The position numbers and the translations under genes are program-made. Positions 33,942 to 45,954 of a stretch of DNA of 64,000 nucleotides are shown in pieces. Within the stretch, counting starts at the first letter, position 1; every line of letters starts with the position of its first letter. The stretch covers positions 310,001 through 374,000 of the forward strand of contig CADCXA010000030.1 in assembly GCA_902806565.1 (NCBI GenBank). The letters are read 5' to 3'. The notes under the pieces are model-generated. The model was not told the DNA's origin, did no database searches, and was given only the letters and a program-made list of their open reading frames with translations. The DNA comes from Hypoxylon rubiginosum (lineage: Eukaryota; Ascomycota; Sordariomycetes; Xylariales; Hypoxylaceae).

Positions 33942-35852
33942 TCAAATATCATCGCCACTATCATCCGGCTCATCGCCATCCTCGGCATCGCCGGCGTCAT
34001 CAGCGTCATCAGCTTCATCAGCTTCGTCAGAATCGCTGTCAAGATTAGGGTCGGGCATGACGACACTATTGAGAAACGTAATCTACGTAGAGCCGAAGTA
34101 TTAGCCCATCCGATGATATACCCCCAAGTCCATATGCGACGGGAAGATGAATTAGGCAGGTACTTACAAGCTCAACCATAGGCGTGATGATGCTCATGAT
34201 CCTGTCTTGCGCATCGTCGGCGAGGAGGTCCGCGTCGTCAATCTTCTTGCCTATCGTGTAGTTCCGCAGCTTCAACAGCTCGATGTCCCTATGGTCGGGG
34301 TGGAAACCCTATGTGTCCGAGTCAGAGTTTTTTTTCTTTCTTTTCTTCGCCCGAAACACTTCCTTTCCACTGTCCCGCGAGGGCAGCGATAAATAACGAC
34401 AGTTGCAACATACCTTCGGCTTCGTCTTGAGGGCGTTCTCCTTGTTCGCGGCCGCGAACGCCGCCACCGCCGCCTTCTCGCTGCCCGCCTTGGCGCCCGG
34501 CAGGAAGGTCTCGCGGAAGGCCGGGTTCGTCAGGACCCGGCGGATGCGGTGGGGGCGCTCGTCGACGCTCGCCCGCAGCTTGGCGAGGGCGGTGCTCTCC
34601 GGGTGCCAGAGGCCGCCGCCCACCATGCACCTGCCGGGCTCGACGTGCACGTAGTAGCAGGCGTAGGGTCCCTTCCTGCCCGTCCGTGACCACGCCGCCG
34701 AGTAATGGGGCTATAGGCCAAGAAGAGATCGCGTTAGGACGAACTTTTCATTTTCATGGTAGAAGAAATGGGGGGAGTTAAAAGGGGGGAAATCTAAAAC
34801 TCACCTTGTACGGTGTAGGGTCGTTGCTGAACCGAATGTCTCGGTAAATGCGGAAGATGACATCTTTGAGTGGCAGCTCCGGGATCGTGTCGTCGGCCTC
34901 GATGATCTTCTCGGTGAGGGTCTCTACGAACGACTCCCAGTCCTTAAGCGACCTCCTATATTCCTTATCGTTCACTGATAGTACCAACACATTGCGTTAG
35001 AATCAAATGGCTTACGATATTCAGAGGCGAAGGATCAACGTACTTTTCAGCCACTCCCTCCGATTGTTGGCCTTGAGGTCTTCGAGGAATAGAAATGTGT
35101 TTTTATGGATTTTAGTATCCTCATAGTCGACGCCGTCGGTGTCTCTTAATTTAATCGCTGCGATACTCGGCATAAGTATATTGTTTAATTGCGGACCGTT
35201 TAAAGGGGGACCATGAAATAACGATGCTGTACTTACCTGGGATAAAGGTAATGAGGTTTTCTTCATCATCATCCTCATCATCGCTGTCTTCCTCAGCATC
35301 AGGCTCTTTGGATTCGGCTTTCGCCTTGGCTTTTTCCTTGGTCTTAGCTGCAGCTCGAGGTTTCGCATTGGCGTTGGCCTTTTTCTTAACCGGTGTGGTC
35401 CCCGCCTTTCTTCCCGGTGGTCTTCCACGCCCGCGCTTCTTCACCGGCGGCGCCTCACATTCAGAGTCGTTCCCGCCCAGATCATCACCACCGGAGTCCT
35501 CAACATCGGCGTCTTTATTCTCTTCATACACGTCACCGCCACCGTCGTCATCATCATCGCCATCTCCCTCATCGTCCTCATCCTCATACGCGTACTCATC
35601 CTCATGCTGTAGCTCATCTTCCGATTCCGCCTTTGCCTTAGACTTACGACGGGGCGACTTACTTTCCACTTTAACCGCCTTCCGAGGCCGGGGGCCCGCA
35701 AGTTCGTCAACGCTACCGATGTCGTTGTCGTTTCCCTCAAAGTACGCGCTTCTCTTACCGCTCGAGCTAATGCGTCCAGACCTACGACGCGAGCTCCTAC
35801 CGACCTCGGGGGTAGCGGCGGCCTCGGCTGCCTTGCGCTTTCTGGGGGGCAT
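33942..35852 (-). CDS. DUF2461-domain nuclear-like protein
   Basis: Six exons (35237-35852, 35044-35157, 34805-34974, 34414-34710, 34168-34308, 33942-34082) sum to 492 residues. The first 205 residues are charged and low in complexity: MPPRKRKAAEAAA, several KR-rich nuclear-localisation-like stretches, an AT-hook-like KRGRGRPPGRK, and long Asp/Glu runs. The DUF2461 domain follows: TFLFLEDLKANNRREWLK, WESFVETLTEKI, LPLKDVIFRIYRDIRFSNDPTPYK, HYSAAWSRTGRKGPYACYYVH, GGGLWHPESTALAKLR, then FHPDHRDIELLKLRNYTIGKKI. The C-terminus is again acidic. Bacterial and fungal members of DUF2461 have no settled function. The AT-hook-like motif and NLS suggest a chromatin or nuclear location, which is inference. 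Several domain blocks are completed only across introns, which supports the model. Confidence 0.9.
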
Positions 35853-36779
35853 GGCTAGCGCTTCCTAAGTTTCTCCTAGATTCTGCTCGACTCTCGAATT
35901 GGCTTCTCTTAGTTGTGGTCACAAGACGGAACAATGAAGTCCGGACTTGATGACGCGACGAGTCAGATCGCGGGGGAGCTGAAAATGAATGGCTAACACG
36001 CTATCACGTGATGGTTACAAGGGAGGTGATAAAGTGGTAGTGATTGCTTTCGGTTTAGCTCCAGTCGGCTAATATAAGCTTGGCATTTACCCTAGTCACC
36101 CCTAGCGAAACACAGACGAAGTATTCCGTACCTACTTCCTATGGGGAACCAGATAAAAATGGGACAAGAAATATTCCGAGTACATGTATTTAGATTAAGT
36201 ACTTAACGTATGCATTCAAGTATCTTTAGTGTTATAGTGTTAATTATTACGTTCAGAGTTCTGATAGTACTACCTAGGGTAGCATAGCTGACAAGAAATC
36301 GGTAAATCTCGATGGACACCGTTTACCAGCTGCACCCGTCCGCTACCCTAGGTGTATATTCTTACCCCTTTGCAGTAATCGCACGGCATCTCCATGTCAT
36401 CACCAAACCCCAAAGTCCTGCAACATCCCTTAACCGAATCTTGCCCCTGGGTAGGCATAGATTACCTTCTCTATATATGTACTGCCTGTACGTACGGTGG
36501 ATCCTTACTACGATCCATTCAATACCTAATGCTGGCAACAGCCCTCAGTCCAGTTGTGCCGTCAGTTCTCAGGGGCGTTGGTAGTCACTGTTGATCAAAA
36601 CGGGGACTCGTCGATTTGCCTTATAGACAAGGCACGCCAGCGCTCTTTTTGGCAGAGTCCTCGAATAGCGAACTGGAAACTAGCGTGATAGTCGGGAGAC
36701 CCTGTCACAACGCTTTAGCTGTCCTCGCGTATCATCAAGTATATTGCCGAGTAGCATTATAGGGGGGATTCCTCTCAAG
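35853..36779. other. Intergenic, no gene seen
   Basis: DUF2461 promoter on the left, 3' side of the zinc-finger gene on the right. No domain found in the small open frames. Confidence 0.45.
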
Positions 36780-39700
36780 TCAGCCAAGCCCTGCATTCGA
36801 GGCCATGCGGCCCAGTGGCGTTCTATCCCGCGGCTTTTCTATCAGGTCGGCATACCCTTCCAATCCAGCCCCGATCACTTTTACGATGTCGAAAATGTGC
36901 GACCCCTTGAACGTCTCGGCCCACAGGCGTATCACGGCGACCGCGAGCTGGCGTAGCTTCGTACCATCGTTTGCAGCCATGTCCATGCTTGACGGGCCAT
37001 GGCCTGGAACCCCTCCCGAGAGCGAAGGATCAATCGGCACCGCGAACTCTGTTTCGTCGAGCATATGACGCAACATTTCGAGAAGGTTTCGTTCGTCGGG
37101 CTCCGGAGGGGCACCTGTCGGGCCGATCGAGGCCAGAGTCATCAGCCATTTCGAAAGGAGAATAGCGCATTCTAAGTTGCATACTGCTCCCAGGTCAGAG
37201 GACTAACTCGTAAGCTCTTAAATCTTGTTGATATGTAACCACTTACGTGAATGTTGCATACTCCATTCCGACGACTTCCTTCTCGCCACGTAGTTAACCC
37301 CTACCTTGACCAACATGGACAACGCATGGATAGCTTGGAAAACAGCTCGGTTAAGTCGCACACTTCGTACGAGATATGGCGCGTCGTGGAAGGCTTGGGC
37401 AATCTGGCCCGCGTCTCTGGTTTCGAGAGTTCTACTGGGACTCAGGTCGGTGTATAATCGTATGGAAGCTAATCGCCAGAGTGCCGTCGAATTATAGGCA
37501 ACGGGTCCGCCGGGGAGTACATCCGTGCCATTTTGATGACTACCTTCCGTCACGCGCGCCTGATGCTGCTCAAAACTCATCTGCCAGACACGCAGAGCCT
37601 GAAAGCAATCCTCAACATCATCCTGACGCAGTCCACCAAACAGCGATACTGAATTGAAGGATGTCTGCTTCAAGAGAAAGATGTGCTGCAATATAGCGTG
37701 GATGAGAATGTAGTTGCCCAGCGAAGACATGTATGCTGGAGGGCCCTGCGGTGGCCGACTGAACAGTCTCGAAAAGGCATCTTGGAGGGATATGTCCATG
37801 CTCGGAAAGGACTGACGCGCTTCTTGCCATTGCCATGCCGTTTCCGCTCTCCACAGTTTCGAAGAATGGGGGAGAATAAGATTCAGTTCCGATGTGAGTA
37901 GTAGAGGCGGCATATTGTAGGCGATGCTACACAGGTTGAAGAAGCAGTACGAGACTAATTTCGTGCGGTTGGCCCCTTCTATTCGGACCCATGCCTCCCA
38001 GTCGGCAGTCTGCGTAGATTCCGATAAGAATCCCTCTTCACGCACCAAAAGAGCCAGGAGGCTCTGAAGCGATAGAGCTTCGCGGAGAATGGCTTTTGCA
38101 CCCCAGAGACCGACAGCGAAAAGCAACAGGAGAGCCTGTATTGTTTCCATACGCGACTGGGGAGTATTCGGAGAACTTCACAGATTACCAAAGTTAGCAG
38201 TCCGTTCGGGGGTGGGGGCGCTAAGAGTCTAGTTAATTTAATGGGATTCTCTTACTATGGTTCCCGGTGCGTATCTTGGGTCATCGGACGTTCTTGTTGA
38301 ACGGAACTAAAAGAGTGACGAAACCCATGACTTGGTGATGGGCGGGTAGAATGCGGACTATATGCTGCTGGCGTCGGTAACAAGCCGTGAACTTCGTGGC
38401 TATGGCGACGTCGAATCTGCTCGAGCGCCACAGCTTTCGCCGCGTACCATAACGCATTAGATCGATGGCTCTCGAACCTGTACTGTGCACCTACCGCTAA
38501 AACCGCCAATAGCAGCTCAGGGGCTAAATCGGCGGCGGTGATAGTTGGTAGATGCAGAATCGGTAGATGTTCGTGAAACCCGCTTACATAACCCTCGAGA
38601 AATCGAGTAAGGGTATGGCGAGATGGAAACACGAAATCATTGGGTAGTACAGATGAAAACTCGTCCATCCGATTTTTTATGACGGTGTGGTCCATCGCAG
38701 AAACTCGCATAGGCAGCGCTCTCGCCGATTCGTCGTGGGCTCTGGCACCGCCCTCCGACGGGTCTCTCGGATCAGGGGCTAGCGACGGGAAGCGGGAGGG
38801 AAATTGTGAAGACGGCTTCGACAGTCCGGCTCGGTGTATATCTGAGAGATGTCGCGGCCAAATACCCATACCCTGATCGGCCTCGAATGCTTGCGGGAGG
38901 AAGTGAGATGATGTTGCAAACTCGTCTAGGAAAAGGTTGTAGTCGTCGAAGGCGGTGGGCCCGGCTGGATTGGGCAGTCCTATAGACATCGGAACTGGCT
39001 CGGACTCACGCCCACGATCGGAATATGACATACCCTCGTCGTACGACTTGATGCGAGTCAGACCGGCGCCTGACTGTCCGAGATCTGTCATCATCGGTTG
39101 CATCGAGTTAACCTCATTCGCAGAGGCGATCTGGGTGGCAGCATCAGATAGGAGGTCAAGATTGCAAGCTGCGGCCCTGGCGGAGTGACGGGGATCAGGG
39201 GCGAGCGGAGGAACTGCTACGGAGGACGACATGGAATCTGAATGATAGCGTTGGGTGTGAGCCCGGGGCACGCCCATCATTTCGGAGTCGACATGGCTCT
39301 CGGCTGATAGCGGCGGTTGGGCAGCACCGGCCGTCGATGGCTTCCGAGGCCGGTTGCCATCCTTGTTAGATCCTTCATTGAGGTGGACGAGTTTCTCATG
39401 GCGGACGAGGAGATCTCTGATGTCCATATAAGCATATTTACAGAAAGGCGAGTGGGAATCGAAGACGAGTTCAGGAATTATAGGATTACAGAGAGGGGAG
39501 GGAGAAGTCAGGGACGTGTGTGTCCTATGTACAGGAGGCTTGAGGGGGTAACGGGGGGGGAACTTAGCGCCCACGAAGGACGTGACTGGTGGGATGCCTG
39601 GACGCCTGGTGGATAAGGCGAAATCGACCGCCACGCAGGAATGTGTGTCGTTAGTGTGCAAAATAAATAAAACAAATTAACTGACCGACGTCCGAACGTC

Positions 39701-39984
39701 TTTCCGCAGCGAGCCCACCCACACGAGAAGGGTTTCTCTTTAGTATGCGTCCTCTCATGGCGTTGAACGTGTTCCACGCGCCTAATTAGGAGATTTCCGT
39801 GTAAGTATAGATTGCCCAACGGAAGCAGGCCAAAGGCGCGAGGAGATAGACATTGGCCGTCTTACCTAAAACGCTTGTCGCAGAACTTACACGGCAGGGT
39901 CTTGGGCTTCTGCTGCCGGCCCTCCACGCTCTCTTCGGCAGTGCCAGTGACGCCGGAGCCTTCTATGGACGGCATGGTCTGCAT
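36780..39984 (-). CDS. C2H2 zinc-finger transcription factor with fungal_trans domain
   Basis: Five exons (39866-39984, 39686-39781, 38256-39416, 37247-38175, 36780-37183) encode 902 residues. The start used is the ATG at 39984 (MQTMPSIEGSG); another ATG lies three codons later, and an upstream 5' exon cannot be excluded because TACTAAT...GCAG resembles an acceptor. Finger 1 is CKFCDKRFRRVEHVQRHERTH and finger 2 is CGWARCGKTFGRRDLLVRHEKLVH; introns fall inside both fingers. A Ser/Pro-rich linker follows, then the fungal-specific transcription factor domain (FLEGYVSGFHEHLPILHLPT, ELLLAVLAVGAQYRFESHRS, SRMETIQALLLLFAVGLWG). The intron at 38176-38255 rejoins this domain through YSPNTPQSRME. Proteins of this architecture regulate diverse genes; the targets here are unknown. 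It is divergent from the GH55 gene across a 6 kb spacer. Confidence 0.9.
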
Positions 39985-42900
39985 TTGGGGGGGCGATATT
40001 AGGGAACGATAATTAGTATAAGGTAAGTCCCTGTACAGAATATGGGTGTAATGCAGCAAGAAGTCACGCAGCACCCGGGTGTGGGGGAGGGGAGGAAGGG
40101 TTGAAGGTCCAGGGCCAGGACCAGGAAGTTATGCCGGAAAGAGGAATGAACGTCTTGCGGGGTGGACGAGTGATGGGTGAATTCATGGACGAGATGGTAG
40201 TATTAGTCGAATCTAGGTATCTCGGTACGTAGCGCGAACAACCACCGCATTGGCTCTTCTCACCTCCCCCCAAGTGATCGCCCTCTCGCCAATACGGCGG
40301 CCAACGTCGTGATCAACACAGCCAGTAACCCAAGGTGAATCAGAGGCTGCGGACTGACTGCACGAGAAGAGTAGGGCTGAGGTAACCGTCGACACTCCAA
40401 GTGACGAGTAAGGCTGCGACTTGACACCTTTTCTCACACGACAACGAGCGAGCCTGGACTAATTAACCGATAGACGATGAGCGTGTGCTTTTACTAAAGC
40501 GGGTTTATTGGTCGATGATCTTGCCACGGGAAGCGAGGAGAGAAACGAGGGATCGCGTGTGGGGGATTGAAAGGGGGGGAAAGGCTAAGTTATGTACGTA
40601 TTGCGAGATGGATTCTACAGCTGAGGAATTAAGTTGTGGTAATCTCAGCGCCTAATGGGACCTGGTATGAAAGATATGAAGGGGATTGATAGTATCACAG
40701 AACTAAAAACGAGGCAGGCGCATAGTGTTTTAGACGGCAGGATGTGATAGAAATAGCGATGAGGTTGGCGATGGTTGAATTCGGGGTTGAGCCGAATTGT
40801 TATTGTGCGAGATGGGGAGTGAGGAGGAGAAAGAGGAGTGGAGGGGAAGAGGATGCGGAGATGGGGGAAACCGTTTAGGTCACCTTTAGTGTTGAAGACA
40901 ACGGGCTGGAGCTGGCAGTTTAGTTGTTAAGAAGCCCACCCCCTTCCCCCCTTTCAGGGCCTACCAGGTCTAACGTCTAGGTCTAACGTCTAACTTAGGT
41001 ACTAGGTCTACTACCAGATCTACTACCAGGACTGACCAGTTCTGGTGGGTGAAACCCGAAGAGAAAATGGAAAAAGTGGCACCAATTCAGGATCAGATTA
41101 CTAGAACAAGTTGAACTTGTAACCTGCCTTTTAGTTGCTCCTGGGTACGTGCTCCTAGGTACGTGCTCCCAGGTACGGGGGAAAAAGTCTTCCTTCCTAA
41201 CTCATCCTCTGCATTGTCCGTATTGTCCGGGGGGTTATTGGGGTTTGGAGCATCGGGCTGCCATCTAGCCATCTAGTCATCTACCCGTACCCGTCTAATG
41301 TCTAAGGCTGGATCAGATCAGGGATTGGCAAAGCCGGTGAAGGGGTTTTTGGAGGTGCATCTTTGCTCCAAGTCGAATGTGATGAAGACAAAAAGAATAC
41401 ATCCAAAACACCCAATACCATCCAATACAAAGAGGGAAAAAAGCTGTGCTGGATTCTCGAGCTGCGACACCCCGCCTGCCCGCCTGCCCGTCCCCAGACA
41501 ACCCATAATAACAAGCATAAAACTAACCCGCAGATGGGGGTCCCTGTCAGCAAAACCCCATACTTGACCCAGTCCGAGGTACATCGCGATCCCAGTTGCA
41601 GTGATCCCCCTCGCTACCATCCACCATCTCCGCATTGGAGAAGGGCCTCTAGCAGAATGTGGGGGGCGGGGGGACCAATCAGCTAGACGCGAATAGGAAA
41701 CTGACCTACAACGCATCTGGGTATAGGTTACAATATTGGTACATGTAGATGGTAATATGACAGCATTTGCTCGTAAGGGACGGGCTGCCCTCAGCCACCT
41801 ATATTGTCAAATGCTAGGTGTACGAAGTATAAAATACCTACCTACCTAGGTAGGTAAGTAAGTTATGGGCATTATCGTAGGCGTCAAGATAGTCGTCGAA
41901 TCAGTAAGCTACTACTTCGTAGGTAGCATTCGTATAGGTGAGTCTCGATATATGATAATCTACCTCCTATGTTGTGTGTTACGTTTTACCGACGCTACCC
42001 AACCGTGGAAGTCAGCCATGAGGTAAAAGCTTGACTGCTAACGACTGACGCGCTTTGTCTTGTTATCAGTATCTATTATCCATGACCAAATAAAAGAATG
42101 GCCTAATGCATCCAACAAGGAAACCAATGGCACGAAAGAAACAAAACATACCGTGTCTATTACGTTTTATGACGAACGCCATTGTTAGGTCCATGTCAGA
42201 AAAACAATTCCCACCGCTTGGAATTTCCAGGTGTAGGTAACACGGTAACATGGACATGAACATTCATAAAAGTCACTGGAACTTCAAATCAAGCCTAATG
42301 GACCATAGCATTCCGCCAGCGTGATCTCTCATAGATGACAAGCCACATGTGGCAATGATCGACGAGGAGTGACCCAGCCATAGATGTGCTTTGCCGGCGG
42401 GCTAGGCAAAGAGGGGAAAATTGACGATACTATCATGGATCCAGTGGGCGTTCTGGCGTCAAACTGGCCGCCCTGGGCTGCGTGGTGGATCTGTAGAAGG
42501 GAGGCACGGGACGGGAAGATGCAACAGGTAAGAAAAGGCGAGGCGAGAATCAACACCTTTGCAGAAAGATTCGTATAGACCAAGATTACTAAATGTTGAC
42601 AATTCTGCAGGCTGGGTCCCAAGAGAATATTTAAAAATTAATAAAATCCCGCTATTGGAGGACATATATTTGGACATTGTTGAATATACTATCCATTCTT
42701 GCCGGCACCATCTGCACTGAAAGGTAAGAAAGGCAATTAATTACCCGAATGTGTGGAGTTCCAGAGAGGAGTCGAACAATTAAGAATTGGGGAACTGGGG
42801 AGAGGGGGGACGGTGGGAGTGTGGTTGGGATGCGATGCGATGCGGAGTACTTTTGGGTACTTCAACCCTAATCCCTACTACCAATGTCCAATGTGCAGGT

Positions 42901-45900
42901 GTGGCAGTTCTGGGTCCGTGTAACGACGGGAGAACTGCGCTCTGCAGTACAATCGCGAAAAAATAAAAATAAAAATAAGCGGACGGCTTACCTACCTAAC
43001 TCCTTACATATTATGGACATACTTCCAAGCTGTCTTCTAACCATCTTCTAACCATCTTCTAACCATCTTCTAACCATCTTCTAACCATTTGGGACTAGCT
43101 ACACCCTAAAAAGGGCGAGCTAGCCTACCCAACGTACAGCGCGATGTTTATTGAGAAAAGAAATAGTGTAGAAATGATGCTTTACACTGTCTCCAGTTTG
43201 CAATATAGCCGCCTCTCCCGTAGGTTCTCTCTCAAGTTCCGTAACCTTCATATAATCTCCTTCACAGATACCGTGCCAACCTATTTAGCGAACCCCAGAT
43301 TTTCATCAAAGCTGCAGACCAAGAACCGTAGCGCCAAGGTCCCACAGCAGCAATGACCATCACCAGGGGTTCAAGATGGTGGGCCTCCGAGCGCTGTCCT
43401 TGGACGGATAATCACAAACGAAGACCCAGTAATTGGGTTAGAATGAGGAGGAAACCGAACTACGACCGGGATAGCTTGACAAATGAAGCCATCGTCATCA
43501 TCGATCGTTGAGATGCTCCCACCCTCATTCACTTCTTGGCAGTTCCGAACAATGGCGCACCAGAAAGCCTCATGGTGGGATCTCGTGATGGCACATCAAC
43601 GACTCTATAGGCAGGCTAAAAAGAACAAGACGGCTTGCGAAATCGATGATGCGATGCCGTAGGCTTCCGGTGGAAATGAGACGCAAGAGGCCTCATCTCT
43701 CGTCTGCTGGATAGATACATCGAAGTGGAGCAGGACGACGGGAGAGGAAACCGGCAAATAACCTAGAGGTGCGGATAATGCAAGCCTTACCGCCAAGATA
43801 CTCTCTGTAGACGAAAAGTGAAGCTTAATTCCAGCTTCTAGAAGAAGGGAAGGCTTCCTTTGCAGCACTCGACTCTTGAAATCTAAATCGAGATAGCGTA
43901 CGGGTGATCTACTCACATGGGTTAGGGGTAACGAAGACGAGAGCAAGCCGGGACACCCAACACCCCGTTCAAGCCTCGGTATTTATTTAATCCGAGCGGA
44001 GTTCGTGAGCACCTGCAGGGCTTTGACCACTTGGATTTTACCTTACCAGCAAGTAGGTGATGTAAGGTTGCGCGTGCGCGTGCGCACGAAGAATGTACGT
44101 CAATGGGGATCTGCGAAAGCAACGGGGTTGGGGCGTGCCCGGATAGCGACTGTAGGTGGCTTCGGACATCGTCATCAGTTCTGCGAGTGAACTTGGAACA
44201 CGTAAAAACGTAGAAAGTCGGAGTGGCCGCATCAACGACGAAAATGATAGGCGAGTCGTAATCAGGAGAACGATAGCGTCAAGACACAAGACATACTTCG
44301 GCACCATATCAAGAGACGAAAGAGTTTCGAAACAGTCTATATTGATATACTTCTAAGACCCAAGGGTGAGGATGTCAACAACTAGATGGGACGACTAGAG
44401 GAAACACTAGAGAGGGAAAAACACTAGAGAAGGACACTAGAGAAAGGAGTACAGTGCGTTTCGTACAGTATAACCCTTGACCGATTACTGTCACCTATCA
44501 GACAATCTGCCTTGTCTGTCCAGGTCATGCTCTGAAACATCTCCAAAAATGCAACATTAGAAAAGCCCCGAGTTCCCCCAGATTTCACCGATTCACCACC
44601 ATGACCACCTTCCGCTTGTTTAGATTGATCGAAGCCCAATCGGGCCGTCCCCTGGATGCCATCCGATCAAGTCTCGAAACGCCTCCATCCCCTTTTAGAA
44701 CTCTCTATCTCTCTAGTTCTCTACCACCTTGGAGAATTTGATGAAATGGTTTAGCGCCAGGGGTACAGGCTACCAGCAGGCGGATGCAATGCAACGCAGC
44801 AGCAACTTTATAACATTTTTATTTTTATTTTCAAACCCTTGGCCTTCGGACTGCCGATAGTCCAGGAGAAGGTTACCCTTTACTATGTAGAAATCAGGCT
44901 TTGAATTGGGCGTCCGTCGACGTTGGAGACAATGTCAAAAGACGCTGGTACAAACCAAGACCAACCCCAATATACCACCAGCTGGCATTAGCATGCGGGA
45001 AATGTTTCTTACATAGACTAGGACCCAAGCAGGTGGATTCCAGTCGTGCGGAGGCCGCATCAGATGGTGTCCCCGTCTCAATCGATGACTTACATGTGGC
45101 TTTCGATGTCTCGCGGCTCCAACAAACATACCATCACATGCTTGAAACAACCGCCTCTACATGGAACACTTCTGACTAATTTAGGATGGCCGTCGCGTCC
45201 AATCGCCTTTCAGCCCCATGAATCCGCCTATCACATCTCGCGCGGTACCTGAATAGACGATTCCATTTAAAGTAGGAGGCTTCCAATCCCCGGTAGAGCC
45301 TGACCCTGCCGTCCGTCTATACCCTGCCAACACTGGGGTGCGTTGCCGCAATGAAGGGGTCACCTTCGATGCGTTACGGCCCCACGCCGCTCCAGTTAGA
45401 TGGCCTGTCTGCTAGACGGAGCCAACATCCATACCTGGTTTTTTAGATCTCTGTGACCTTTGAAGCTTCCCGCAATGCTACCTTGTTGGATTGTTTCCTT
45501 CAGGAATGCTGTGTCTTGGTGGAGTCGGACAAGTGCTCAATATACTCTATCTGAACTGGCAGGTCCTTCACTGGTTACCAACCCCGGGCTGCCTTTTAAT
45601 GACCCCATGAGTCTTTGGCTCAGGTGGCTCGGCCGAAATACTCCGGCTGGTTGGTTTGACATGGCTCTTAGATGCTCAGGATCATAGGCTTGGCCCTTGA
45701 CCTCACCTGTCTCTAACCTCTCGCATAACCATGCCCAGCTTCTGGGCTGGGTAGTACACGTTACCTCGTGGCGCTTATGTCCGTCCTTCCTCGCCTGCGG
45801 ATGACATGTCCAGCTGGAGTAGTCTATGCCTTGTGACGATTCCGAACCCTGTCTGGCTTTAAGTTATAAGTCCCCTACCCATCCGTCCCAGTTTGGAGAA

Positions 45901-45954
45901 TGTTTACCTATCTACCCTCTCCCTGTATGTGCCTTCACACCCCCGGAGTCAAAC
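39985..45954. other. About 6 kb gene-poor spacer between the zinc-finger gene and GH55
   Basis: No convincing gene, RNA or transposon is visible. Open frames (for example at 41318-41716, 43605-43946 and 44038-44307) overlap one another in several frames and lack known motifs. Noted features are tandem GTCTAACGTCTA repeats (about 40970-41010), a 14-base ACGTGCTCCYAGGT repeat (41141-41178), TACCTAGGTA at 41843-41852, and an 11-base repeat (43032-43088). It may hold long 5' leaders or upstream regulatory sequence for both neighbours. Confidence 0.4.
43032..43088. repeat. Five-copy 11-bp tandem repeat (RTCTTCTAACC)
   Basis: Five head-to-tail copies; only the first differs (G for A at its first base). 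Confidence 0.9.

Noticed and set aside
35224..35868. 214-codon Ser/Leu/Ala-rich plus-strand frame
   Set aside because: It is the antisense image of the acidic and Lys-rich repeats of the DUF2461 protein.
42329..44639. Several minus-strand frames in the 6-kb spacer
   Set aside because: They overlap each other in different frames, contain no known motif and show no splice-supported continuation.
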